From an uncultured Geobacteraceae bacterium (GTDB lineage: Bacteria > Desulfobacterota > Desulfuromonadia > Geobacterales > Pseudopelobacteraceae), in contig CAIRBT010000031.1 in the NCBI GenBank assembly GCA_903876875.1, positions 1 through 32,340 of the forward strand: a DNA stretch of 32,340 bases, written 5' to 3'. Below are positions 15,800 to 23,567 of the stretch, in pieces. How positions within the stretch are numbered: the stretch's first letter is position 1; each line of letters begins with the position of its first letter. The notes below the pieces were generated by a model. It worked only from the letters and a program-made list of their open reading frames with translations, made no database searches and was not told the origin of the DNA. The position numbers and the translations under genes are program-made.

Positions 15800-17812
15800 A
15801 TGTCGCTATTTACTCTTGCCACCACCTATACCCCCCGGGGGGATCAGCCCCAGGCCATCGAGGAACTGGTTGCCGGCATCGAACGGGGTGACCGGCACCA
15901 GACCCTGCTGGGGGTTACCGGTTCGGGGAAAACCTTTACCGTTGCCAACGTCATTGCCCGGACCTCCCGTCCGGCTTTGGTGTTGGCGCCGAATAAAACC
16001 CTGGCAGCCCAACTCTACGGCGAATTCAAGGAGCTGTTCCCCGATAACGCCGTGGAGTATTTTGTCTCCTATTACGATTATTACCAGCCGGAAGCCTACA
16101 TCCCCACCAGCGATACCTTCATCGAAAAAGATTCGGCCATCAATGACGAAATCGACAAAATGCGTCATTCGGCAACCCGCAGTCTGCTGACCCGTCGTGA
16201 TGTCATCATCGTGGCTTCGGTCTCCTGCATCTACGGCATCGGTTCGCCGGAAGCCTACCAATCCATGCACATCTTTTTCCATCAGGGGGATGACTACGGC
16301 CGGGATGAACTACTGAAAAAGCTGATCGAGATCCAGTACGAGCGCAATGACATGGATTTCCACCGTGGTACCTTCCGGGTGCGGGGGGATGTGGTGGAAA
16401 TTTTCCCCGCCTATGACAGTGAACGGGCCCTACGCATTGAATTCTTTGGCGATGAGGTGGAAGCCATCAGCGAAATTGATCCGCTCCGGGGGGTGGTGCT
16501 GCAAAAATTATCGAAATGCTCCATCTATCCGGCATCCCACTACGTGTCAACCCGGGAAACCCTGGAACGGGCCGTGGAACAGATCAGGATTGATCTGGGG
16601 GAACGGCTCCGCTATTTTCGTGGGGAGAACATGCTGCTTGAAGAGCAGCGGATTGAACAACGCACCTTCTTTGACATCGAAATGATGGAAGAGATGGGGT
16701 TCTGCCACGGCATTGAAAACTATTCCCGTTACTTTGACGGACGGCAGCCGGGGGAGGCACCCTACACTCTCATTGACTATTTCCCCGATGATTTTATCCT
16801 CTTTGTGGACGAGTCCCACATTACCATTCCCCAGACCGGTGCCATGTATCGGGGGGATCGTTCCCGGAAGGAAACTCTGGTCAACTACGGGTTCCGGCTG
16901 CCGGCGGCCCTGGACAACCGCCCCCTTAATTTTCAGGAGTTTCAGGCACGCATCAATCAGGCGGTCTACGTATCGGCCACACCGGCCGATTATGAGCTGG
17001 AGGCCAGTGAAGGGGTCTTTGTGGAGCAGATCATTCGCCCCACCGGACTGGTTGATCCGGTCATTGAAATTCGGCCGGTAACGGCTGGCGCCGCTCTTGG
17101 TCAGGTCGACGACCTGCTCCACGAGGTACGGGAAACCGTGGGCCGGGGAGAACGGGTGCTGGTCACCACCCTGACCAAGCGGATGGCCGAAGAGCTGACC
17201 AACTACTATCGGGAACTGGGGGTACGTATCAAATATCTCCACTCGGATATCGACACCATCGAGCGGATGCAGATTCTCCGTGATCTGCGGCTCGGTGAAT
17301 TTGACGTGTTGGTGGGGATTAACCTGCTGCGGGAGGGGCTTGACCTGCCGGAAGTGTCTCTGGTTGCCATTTTGGATGCCGACAAGGAGGGCTTTCTCCG
17401 CTCCCAGCGTTCCCTGATCCAAACCTGTGGCCGTGCCGCCCGTAATATCCATGGCCGGGTGTTGATGTACGGCGATGGTATCACCCGCTCCATGCAGGCC
17501 TGTCTCGATGAAACCGGCAGGCGCCGGGTCAAGCAGTTGGCGTACAATGAAGAACACGGCATTACTCCGGAAACGGTCAAAAAGGGGCTGCGCAGTATTC
17601 TGGAATCCATCGAAGAGAAGGATTACGTCACTCCGGTGGTCGGAGTGTCCGAGTCGGGCGAAGCCTGCCTGCCGCCGAAGGAGATCCCGAAACTGGTGAA
17701 AAGACTGCGTAAGGAGATGTTGGCGGCGGCAAAGGAGCTGGATTTCGAGAAGGCGGCCGCATTGCGTGACCGGGTCAAGCAGCTTGAGGCCATGGAACTG
17801 GCACTCCGGTGA
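15800..17812 (+). CDS. uvrB: Excinuclease ABC subunit B
   Basis: A 670-residue UvrB. Walker A GVTGSGKT lies at residues 38-45. The DNA-clamping beta-hairpin region is [21 protein letters not shown], and the helicase box is LFVDESH. The motif VI region Q-T-C-G-R-A-A-R-N lies in the C-terminal helicase domain, and a C-terminal UVR domain ends the protein (about residues 630-668). UvrB verifies damage and recruits UvrC in nucleotide excision repair. Length and motifs are complete. It sits between gltX and the MutY-like gene, whose GTG start overlaps its stop codon. Confidence 0.98.
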   Translation: MSLFTLATTYTPRGDQPQAIEELVAGIERGDRHQTLLGVTGSGKTFTVANVIARTSRPALVLAPNKTLAAQLYGEFKELFPDNAVEYFVSYYDYYQPEAYIPTSDTFIEKDSAINDEIDKMRHSATRSLLTRRDVIIVASVSCIYGIGSPEAYQSMHIFFHQGDDYGRDELLKKLIEIQYERNDMDFHRGTFRVRGDVVEIFPAYDSERALRIEFFGDEVEAISEIDPLRGVVLQKLSKCSIYPASHYVSTRETLERAVEQIRIDLGERLRYFRGENMLLEEQRIEQRTFFDIEMMEEMGFCHGIENYSRYFDGRQPGEAPYTLIDYFPDDFILFVDESHITIPQTGAMYRGDRSRKETLVNYGFRLPAALDNRPLNFQEFQARINQAVYVSATPADYELEASEGVFVEQIIRPTGLVDPVIEIRPVTAGAALGQVDDLLHEVRETVGRGERVLVTTLTKRMAEELTNYYRELGVRIKYLHSDIDTIERMQILRDLRLGEFDVLVGINLLREGLDLPEVSLVAILDADKEGFLRSQRSLIQTCGRAARNIHGRVLMYGDGITRSMQACLDETGRRRVKQLAYNEEHGITPETVKKGLRSILESIEEKDYVTPVVGVSESGEACLPPKEIPKLVKRLRKEMLAAAKELDFEKAAALRDRVKQLEAMELALR

Positions 17813-18684
17813 GGAAACGATTACTCCCCGAATACGCAACGGCGAGCCTGCGGGAACATGGCCAGCTGCTGCCGCAGGTTGTCGACGCGTTCCGAAGTCT
17901 CATCTATCACCATCACCGCACCAACCCCCGCCCCATGCCGTGGCGGGAAACTGCGGATCCCTACCGTATCCTGGTTTCAGAAATCATGCTGCAACAGACC
18001 CAGGTGGCGCGGGTCAGGGAAAAATATGCCGAGTTTTTGGCGGCCTTTCCCACGGTGACGGCACTGGCGGCCGCTCCCCTGCCGGAGGTGCTGACGGTCT
18101 GGCAGGGGCTGGGGTACAACCGCCGGGCTCTCTATCTGAAGCGGTGTGCCGAAGAGGTTGCCAGCACACTGGAGGGCCATTTTCCTCCGTCGGTCGCCGG
18201 CTTGCAAGCCCTCCCCGGCATCGGACCCTACACGGCCAGAGCCGTGGCTGCCTTTGCCTTCGGCATCGGGGAACCGCTCATTGAAACCAATATTCGCACC
18301 GTTTATCTCCATTTCTTTTATACGGGAGTCGCTGATGTCGGTGACGCCCTCCTCATGCCGCTGATTGCCGCAACTCTGGACCGTGGCAACCCCCGTGAAT
18401 GGTACTACGCCCTGATGGATTACGGTGCCCTGCTCAAGCAGTGCCACCCCAATCCGGGGCGGCGGAGCAGCCACCATGTGCAGCAGTCCCGCTTTGAAGG
18501 TTCCAACCGCCAGCTACGCAGCCGCATGCTGCGGGAAATCATCAAATGCCCCGCAGGGATGACAGCAGATTATCTGCAAACCCACCTGAAAGCCGAAGCG
18601 GCGGCCATTGAGCAGAATCTCGGCTCCATGGTGCGCGAGGGATTGCTTGTCGAAGCGGGGGCCGTGTACCGCATCGCCGGGTAA
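17809..18684 (+). CDS. MutY-like HhH-GPD DNA glycosylase lacking the Fe-S cluster
   Basis: A 291-residue helix-hairpin-helix glycosylase. The MutY-type block [27 protein letters not shown] (about residues 43-69) keeps the catalytic Glu58. The HhH motif is [11 protein letters not shown] (135-145). Where MutY has its catalytic Asp (LDGNVKRV), this protein has I-E-T-N-I-R-T-V, so Glu159 replaces Asp. The C-x6-C-x2-C-x5-C iron-sulphur cluster is absent, and so is the C-terminal NUDIX-like domain that reads 8-oxoG. Instead there is a [21 protein letters not shown] segment and a C-terminal winged-helix-like tail. It removes a mismatched or damaged base by family membership, but the substrate is uncertain: Tyr141 at the Nth lysine position recalls Mig-type T:G glycosylases. 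Translationally coupled to uvrB (GTGA overlap). Confidence 0.8.
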   Translation: MRKRLLPEYATASLREHGQLLPQVVDAFRSLIYHHHRTNPRPMPWRETADPYRILVSEIMLQQTQVARVREKYAEFLAAFPTVTALAAAPLPEVLTVWQGLGYNRRALYLKRCAEEVASTLEGHFPPSVAGLQALPGIGPYTARAVAAFAFGIGEPLIETNIRTVYLHFFYTGVADVGDALLMPLIAATLDRGNPREWYYALMDYGALLKQCHPNPGRRSSHHVQQSRFEGSNRQLRSRMLREIIKCPAGMTADYLQTHLKAEAAAIEQNLGSMVREGLLVEAGAVYRIAG

Positions 18685-18754
18685 GGGGCTTGGGGGCGTG
18701 CTACTCATCAGACGAACATTTTTTTATGGCATGACTCTGTAGGAGCTTTTTAAC

Positions 18755-18783
18755 TTGAAAAGCTTTACATTCTTGAGTAAAAA
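18755..18783 (+). promoter_or_regulatory. Candidate sigma-70 promoter of the photoreceptor operon
   Basis: TTGAAA (18755-18760), a 17-base spacer and TAAAAA (18778-18783) give a plausible but modest promoter 75 bases before the PYP start codon. The -10 box is overlapped by a small palindrome described separately. Confidence 0.42.
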
Positions 18784-18801
18784 CGTTTACCATTAGTACT
18801 C
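18775..18801. promoter_or_regulatory. Nested palindrome over the -10 box, possible operator
   Basis: GTAAAAACGTTTAC at 18777-18790 has 5-bp inverted arms (GTAAA/TTTAC) and contains the perfect 8-bp palindrome AAACGTTT at 18781-18788. Wider arms GAGTA (18775-18779) and TACTC (18797-18801) enclose it. A repressor bound here would block the candidate promoter. No regulator gene is adjacent, so this is only a structural observation. Confidence 0.4.
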
Positions 18802-18858
18802 TGCATAAGTCGAAATGTCTGAAGGAAACTTGTCCCCACTCTCGCAAAGGAGCACGTT

Positions 18859-19239
18859 ATGAGTATTTCTTTTGATCAGCCGGATGCGTTGAGGCAACTG
18901 GAAAACCTAGACGATGCCGCCATCGACTGTCTTGATTTCGGTGTCATCGGCATTGATAAGGATTGTCTGGTGCGAAGGTATAATGCGTATGAATCAAGGG
19001 CAGCGGCACTCGCACCGGCGAAAACGTTGGGTCATGATTTTTTTACAACCGTCGCCCAGTGTATGAATAATTACCTCGTGGCACAACGCTTTGCAGATGC
19101 ACTTGCCAATGGTACCCCGCTGGATGCAACGATTGAGTATATGCTGACTTGGAGAATGCTCCCTACAAAAGCAGAACTTCGTCTGCTGTCAGCACCGGAA
19201 TACCAGACCAGATATGTACTACTTCGTCGCCTCACCTAA
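18859..19239 (+). CDS. pyp: Photoactive yellow protein (PYP) homologue
   Basis: A 126-residue single-domain PAS protein that aligns almost end to end with the 125-residue PYP of Halorhodospira halophila, with only a one-residue loop insertion. Cys68 lies in the chromophore loop (FFTTVAQC, against FFKDVAPC). Tyr41 and Glu45 (YNAYE, against YNAAE) match the two residues that hydrogen-bond the p-coumaric phenolate (Tyr42, Glu46). Later matches are EY at 93-94 and M-x-PTK at 100-104 (Met100 of PYP). Second-shell positions differ: Thr50, Arg52, Pro68 and Thr70 of PYP are Ala49, Leu51, Gln67 and Met69. PYPs are soluble blue-light sensors with a covalent p-coumaroyl thioester. AAGGAG precedes the ATG. 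The histidine kinase starts 10 bases after the stop, so the PYP is its likely partner. A plain PAS domain is the alternative, but the Cys/Tyr/Glu set argues against it. Confidence 0.9.
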   Translation: MSISFDQPDALRQLENLDDAAIDCLDFGVIGIDKDCLVRRYNAYESRAAALAPAKTLGHDFFTTVAQCMNNYLVAQRFADALANGTPLDATIEYMLTWRMLPTKAELRLLSAPEYQTRYVLLRRLT

Positions 19240-19248
19240 GGGGATACC

Positions 19249-21120
19249 ATGCAACCAAAATCTGCAGCTTCTTACGAAGAGGTAATGGGTTTTCTCTATC
19301 GGGCACCTGTGCCGGTGGTACGCATTGCAACGAACGGTGAGATTCTGATGATTACGCCGCCAGCTGCCAATTTGCTGATGCAGTTGACCGGTGGCACGTT
19401 CTTCGGTAACTTTTTTGAGATTATCGAAACCTGTGCCCCAGAGATTAGAAGCCTTATTGAAGGCTTTCCCGGCTCGGGGATAATTTGTGACTCACTACCT
19501 ATTACCGTGGTGCCGAATTCAGTATCTCACAAGGGGTTGATACTACAATTCAACATTCATAAAATAGATGAAGATGAACTGATGGTGATGATTTTAGATG
19601 TCACTGACCAAAAACAGGCTGAGCTCGACCGTTCCCTGCGTGCTGCCATTGTGGATTCCTCCGATGATGCCATTATCTCAAAGAATCTTGATGGCTCAAT
19701 CATGAGCTGGAACAGCGGTGCGGAAAAAATATTCGGCTTTACTGCCGATGAAATGATTGGGCAGTCAATAACGGTACTTATTCCCCCGGAGCTTCTTGAG
19801 GAAGAATCCACCATCGTTACCGCCATCATGCAGGGTGACAAGATTAATCATTTCCGGACGGTTCGGCGTGCCAAAGATGGTCATCTGCTGGATGTCTCTC
19901 TGGCCGTCTCGCCGCTGATTGTCGATGGCAAGATCATCGGTATTTCAAAGATCGCCCGCGATATTTCCGAACGGGTCAGGTTTGATAAAGCACTGGATGA
20001 GGCAGAACTCTTTACCCGTAAGCTTTCCAGTGCGGTAGAACAAAGCCCCGTATCCATAATGATTACTGACACAGAAGGCACCATCGAATACGTGAATCCT
20101 TTCTTCTGTACGCTGACCGGTTATACCGCCGAGGAAGCCATTGGCAACAACCCCCGGTTCCTTAAGGCAGCTATCTCAACTCCGGAAATGTTTGAGAACA
20201 TCTATAGTAATTTACTGGCTGGTCGCCCCTGGGAAGGAGAGTTTGCCAATACGTGCAAGGATGGGCGGCTGATATGGCAACAGGCCACCATTGCTCCCAT
20301 TACCGATGCAAATGGTACGTTTACCCATTACATCAGCATTCTGAAGGATATCACCAGCGAAAAGCAGTATGTTGATGCCCTGATTAAGGCCAAAGAGCTT
20401 GCAGAGGCCTCCAATATCGCCAAGAATCAGTTCATGTCCAACATGACCCATGAACTGCGTACCCCCATGAATGGTATCATGGGGATGCATGAATTACTGC
20501 TGACGACCGATCTTAACGAAGAGCAGATGGAGTTTTTGGGTATCATCGATTTTTCCAGTAACAATCTGCTCAACCTGATTGATGATATACTGGAGATGAC
20601 CCAGATTGGTACCAAGAACTTCACGCTTGTTCGAAGGGAATTCAACCTGTCGGAAGAGATACAAAGCGTAGTTGCTCTCCATAAATCTGTACTGTCCGAG
20701 AAACATCTTGCACTCAACGTGGAGATTGCCCCGGATGTTCCGGTCACTATCATCGGGGCACAATCCCGTGTCAGCCAGGTACTCAACAATGTGCTGAGTA
20801 ATGCGGTTAAATTTACTGCCGCAGGTGCTATCTCGGTGGTGGTAACTGTGACGGACACCCACGCTACGGGGTTGACTGTGCAGATTGCCATCGGGGACAG
20901 CGGCATTGGCATAGCGGCAGAGGCCCTTGACAGAATTTTCTTGCCCTTTAGCCAGGGTGATAACTCTTCAACCCGTAAATATGGCGGCACCGGCCTGGGG
21001 TTGACCATAAGTAAGGCCATTGTGGAGTTGCTCGGTGGCACCATTACCGTAAAAAGTACCCTCGGTGTGGGGAGTTGCTTCACACTGACACTCCCTTTTG
21101 ACTCCGTCGCACCTTCGTAA
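19249..21120 (+). CDS. Soluble triple-PAS sensor histidine kinase
   Basis: A 623-residue kinase with no signal peptide or membrane segment. The N-terminal region (about 15-125) is a divergent PAS-like domain. Clear PAS domains follow at about 130-245 (ending KIARDISER) and 258-370 (ending ILKDITSEK). The dimerisation helix has the phospho-acceptor His401 in MTHELRTPMNGI. The ATPase domain shows the N box (Asn514, Asn518 in VLNNVLSNAVKF), G1 GDSGIGI (549-555), F box FLPFSQGD and G2 GGTGLGL (579-585). There is no receiver domain and no response-regulator gene nearby, so its target is unknown. PAS3 has GNNPRFL where LOV domains have a reactive Cys (GxNCRFL), so it is not a LOV sensor. Co-transcription with the PYP gene (10 bases) suggests it reads the PYP signal in trans. 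Confidence 0.93.
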   Translation: MQPKSAASYEEVMGFLYRAPVPVVRIATNGEILMITPPAANLLMQLTGGTFFGNFFEIIETCAPEIRSLIEGFPGSGIICDSLPITVVPNSVSHKGLILQFNIHKIDEDELMVMILDVTDQKQAELDRSLRAAIVDSSDDAIISKNLDGSIMSWNSGAEKIFGFTADEMIGQSITVLIPPELLEEESTIVTAIMQGDKINHFRTVRRAKDGHLLDVSLAVSPLIVDGKIIGISKIARDISERVRFDKALDEAELFTRKLSSAVEQSPVSIMITDTEGTIEYVNPFFCTLTGYTAEEAIGNNPRFLKAAISTPEMFENIYSNLLAGRPWEGEFANTCKDGRLIWQQATIAPITDANGTFTHYISILKDITSEKQYVDALIKAKELAEASNIAKNQFMSNMTHELRTPMNGIMGMHELLLTTDLNEEQMEFLGIIDFSSNNLLNLIDDILEMTQIGTKNFTLVRREFNLSEEIQSVVALHKSVLSEKHLALNVEIAPDVPVTIIGAQSRVSQVLNNVLSNAVKFTAAGAISVVVTVTDTHATGLTVQIAIGDSGIGIAAEALDRIFLPFSQGDNSSTRKYGGTGLGLTISKAIVELLGGTITVKSTLGVGSCFTLTLPFDSVAPS

Positions 21121-21167
21121 CAGCAGAATAGTATTCAGGCACAGCATATCTGGAGAGGAGACATTGC

Positions 21168-21587
21168 ATGCATTTTCTTATTTATGTCAGCTCGGCGGTA
21201 AAGCCTTTTACCCAGAACGAATTAGTGGACTTATTGACTAAATCGCGGGAAAACAATACCAAAGTCGGTATAACAGGGCTATTGCTTTATAAAAACGGTA
21301 ACTTTATGCAGCTTTTGGAGGGTGAGGAGGAAACTATCCAGACCTTGCATAAAAAGATCGCAGAGGATGAACGGCATAAGGGGCTGATTACACTGCTTCA
21401 GGGGCCTTTACAAGAGCGGGGGTTTCCCGATTGGTCAATGTGCTTTTACGACCTTGCTTCGCCTGACGTTCATAGCATTCCGGGCTATAATGAGTTTTTG
21501 AATACGCCACTTACCGATGAGTCATTTTCCGCCGACCCGACCAGATGTCAAAGATTACTCCGGATGTTCAAGCAGAAGGCTAAGTAG
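21168..21587 (+). CDS. BLUF-domain blue-light photoreceptor
   Basis: A 139-residue protein: a BLUF domain (residues 1 to about 95) with a short C-terminal extension of PixD type. The residues of the flavin photocycle are all present: Tyr6 (FLIYVSS), Asn30 (SRENN), Gln48 (NFMQLLEG), and Trp89 with Met91 (DWSM). The E-D-E-R-H turn at 66-70 also matches. BLUF proteins bind FAD non-covalently; blue light rearranges the Tyr-Gln hydrogen bonds and alters partner binding. There is no output domain, so it must act through another protein. GGAGAGGAG precedes the ATG. It lies 47 bases after the kinase gene and is probably in the same transcript. Because FAD is universal, this receptor needs no extra chromophore gene. 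Confidence 0.94.
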   Translation: MHFLIYVSSAVKPFTQNELVDLLTKSRENNTKVGITGLLLYKNGNFMQLLEGEEETIQTLHKKIAEDERHKGLITLLQGPLQERGFPDWSMCFYDLASPDVHSIPGYNEFLNTPLTDESFSADPTRCQRLLRMFKQKAK

Positions 21588-21599
21588 TTTCTGCCCGGA

Positions 21600-21619
21600 A
21601 CTGCGGACGAAAACGCAGT
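21600..21619. other. Small hairpin after the BLUF gene
   Basis: ACTGCG (21600-21605) and CGCAGT (21614-21619) pair perfectly around an 8-base loop, 12 bases past the BLUF stop codon. No T-tract follows, so termination before cheD is not assured. It may mark the end of the photoreceptor transcript. Confidence 0.35.
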
Positions 21620-21642
21620 AAAGAGTCGTGTAAAGAGCCCAC

Positions 21643-22230
21643 GTGAAGCGAGAACGGTACAAAAATTACAGCCGCATTACCATCGAACCGGGTGAATACT
21701 ACGCCACCTCCGAAATAGCGGTGATTTCCACGTTGCTCGGCTCCTGTGTGGCGGCCTGTCTCTATGATCCCCATAAGAGACTCATTGGCATGAACCATTT
21801 TCTGCTGAGCGGCTCCCCCCTTTCAAAAGCTCAGCTGCTCCGCACGTCGGAGGGGGGGCGCTACGGTGTTCACGCCATGGAGCTGCTGATAAGTGACCTC
21901 GTTGCCAAGGGAGCCGCTCGTTCCGACCTGCGAGCCAAGATATTCGGCGGTGCCACCCTCATTGGCGACCGTGGAGAAACGGAATGTCTTAACCGGATCG
22001 GCAGTGAAAATTGCCGGTTTATCAAGGAGTTTCTGAGAGGTGAAGGAATCCCTGTTGATGCGGAGGATCTTGGCGGGGAATTTGGCCGGGTGATCCATTT
22101 TTCCAATGGGGATTTCTCTATTTACCGTCGAAAGGTTGGTGCCGACCGGAGTGCCAGTCTGGCTCGTCGGGATCGGGAATGCTGGCAGCAGTCGATCCGG
22201 GAGCAGGTGACCGCCCGGCAGTACCATTAA
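21643..22230 (+). CDS. cheD: Chemoreceptor glutamine deamidase CheD
   Basis: A 195-residue CheD. The catalytic cysteine is Cys35 in STLLGSCVAA and the catalytic histidine is His52 in GMNHFLL, spaced 17 apart as in Thermotoga CheD (Cys27, His44). KIFGGATL at about residue 104 is another family motif. CheD deamidates glutamines of chemoreceptors (MCPs), and in some species it binds CheC to tune adaptation. The start is a GTG with no strong ribosome site; it gives a complete N-terminus. No other che gene is in the window. It follows the BLUF gene by 55 bases and the aminotransferase follows after 15, so it could belong to either unit. Its base composition is GC-rich like the core genes, unlike the three genes before it. 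Confidence 0.92.
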   Translation: MKRERYKNYSRITIEPGEYYATSEIAVISTLLGSCVAACLYDPHKRLIGMNHFLLSGSPLSKAQLLRTSEGGRYGVHAMELLISDLVAKGAARSDLRAKIFGGATLIGDRGETECLNRIGSENCRFIKEFLRGEGIPVDAEDLGGEFGRVIHFSNGDFSIYRRKVGADRSASLARRDRECWQQSIREQVTARQYH

Positions 22231-22245
22231 TACCGGGGGCACGGC

Positions 22246-23418
22246 ATGATCATGAAACTTTCTCCCCACATTACTGCGGTACATACCCCGCCGATTACCG
22301 AAGTGAAGCGGTGGCTGGCGGAGCGGCCGACCGATGGCAGGGAGCTGATTGACCTCTGTCAGGCGGTGCCCGATTATGCGCCCCATCCTGATTTGACCCG
22401 GCACCTGGCCGGACTGCTCGACGATCCACTGACGTCAAAATACTCCCCCGACGAAGGACTGCCCGAGGTGCGTGGTGCCATCTCTGCGTACTATGGCAGA
22501 AAATACGGGGCGACTCTGTCTCCCGATAACTTTTGTCTGACCATCGGTGCCAGTCAGGCCTTCTGGTTGGCAATCGTTACCCTCTGTACTGCCGGTGACG
22601 AAGTGGTGGTACAGGCTCCCGCATATTTTGACCATCCCATGGCACTTGAGATGCTCGGCATCCGCTCTGTGTACGCCCCCTTTTCCGAGGAGGAGCGGGG
22701 TATACCGTCCCCTGCCACAATCGAGGGACTGATTACTGACCGGACACGGGTACTGTTGGTGGTTTCACCAAGTAATCCGACCGGTGCCATCACGCCCCCT
22801 GCCACCATTCGGGAACTGTTCACCATTGCCAAACGCCACGGTATTGCCCTTATTCTCGATGAGACCTACAGCGAGTTTATTCCTGAAGGGGCACGCCCCC
22901 ATGATCTTTTCAGTGATCCGGCCTGGGGGGAGAACTTTGTGCAGATCGCCTCGTTTGGGAAAACCTATGCCCTGACCGGTTATCGCGCCGGCCAGTTGGT
23001 GGCTTCTGCGGCTTTTATCCGGCAGGCACTGAAAGCACAGGATACCATGGCGGTTTGCCAACCCCGCATTACCCAGCAGGCCATCATGTACGGTGTCAAT
23101 CATCTGGATGGATGGGTGAGGGGTAATTGTGACATGATGTGTCGTCGCCACAATCTGTTTCGGCAGCTCTTTGTTCAGCCGGGAAACCGGTTTCGGCTGG
23201 CGGCCAGCGGGGCTTTTTTTGCCTGGGTTCGCCACCCGTTCGGCAGTATGAGTGGCCGTGACGTGGCAAAGCGGCTGGTTGATGAGGCGGCCATTCTCTG
23301 CCTGCCGGGAGAGGTGTGCGGTCCCGGCCTGGAAGGTTACCTGCGTTTGGCTTTTGGCAACATAAAAGAAACGGCCATTCCCGAGGCGGTACAACGCTTT
23401 CGCGACCTGAATAGTTAA
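22246..23418 (+). CDS. PLP-dependent class I/II aminotransferase
   Basis: A 390-residue fold-type I aminotransferase. The PLP lysine is Lys239 in SFGKTYALTGYRAG, with Asn177 (SPSNPTG), Asp205 and Tyr208 (DETYSE) as cofactor ligands and Arg247 near the phosphate. The C-terminal substrate arginine lies in GYLRLAFG. The family covers aspartate, aromatic and related aminotransferases; the exact amino donor cannot be read from sequence. The start at 22246 has GGGGG about 7 bases ahead; a second in-frame ATG at 22252 is possible. It follows cheD by 15 bases, and a functional tie to cheD is not obvious. Confidence 0.88.
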   Translation: MIMKLSPHITAVHTPPITEVKRWLAERPTDGRELIDLCQAVPDYAPHPDLTRHLAGLLDDPLTSKYSPDEGLPEVRGAISAYYGRKYGATLSPDNFCLTIGASQAFWLAIVTLCTAGDEVVVQAPAYFDHPMALEMLGIRSVYAPFSEEERGIPSPATIEGLITDRTRVLLVVSPSNPTGAITPPATIRELFTIAKRHGIALILDETYSEFIPEGARPHDLFSDPAWGENFVQIASFGKTYALTGYRAGQLVASAAFIRQALKAQDTMAVCQPRITQQAIMYGVNHLDGWVRGNCDMMCRRHNLFRQLFVQPGNRFRLAASGAFFAWVRHPFGSMSGRDVAKRLVDEAAILCLPGEVCGPGLEGYLRLAFGNIKETAIPEAVQRFRDLNS

Positions 23419-23494
23419 ATTTTCACCAGATGGCACTCTTCCACCGGTTGACAATTGCCTTCCTGAGCAAAAGCGTGTAGGTTTCACATCTCTT

Positions 23495-23522
23495 CTGACA
23501 AAGAGGTTTAAATTTATAGATT
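23495..23522 (+). promoter_or_regulatory. Candidate promoter of the glycogen phosphorylase gene
   Basis: CTGACA (23495-23500), a 16-base spacer and TAGATT (23517-23522) form a moderate sigma-70-type promoter 45 bases before the ATG. A perfect TTGACA at 23450-23455 has no matching -10 at the right distance. Confidence 0.42.
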
Positions 23523-23567
23523 TCATGTCGTGTCACATCGGCGCAACATGAATAAAGGAATATCCGT

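Noticed and set aside
16547-17839. Long minus-strand open frame of 430 codons opposite uvrB
   Set aside because: It lies entirely antisense to uvrB, whose motifs are complete. Such long antisense frames arise from GC-biased codon use.
20060-20370. Third PAS domain of the histidine kinase as a LOV blue-light sensor
   Set aside because: The GNNPRFL segment resembles the LOV GxNCRFL motif, but proline replaces the flavin-reactive cysteine, so a normal LOV photocycle is not possible.
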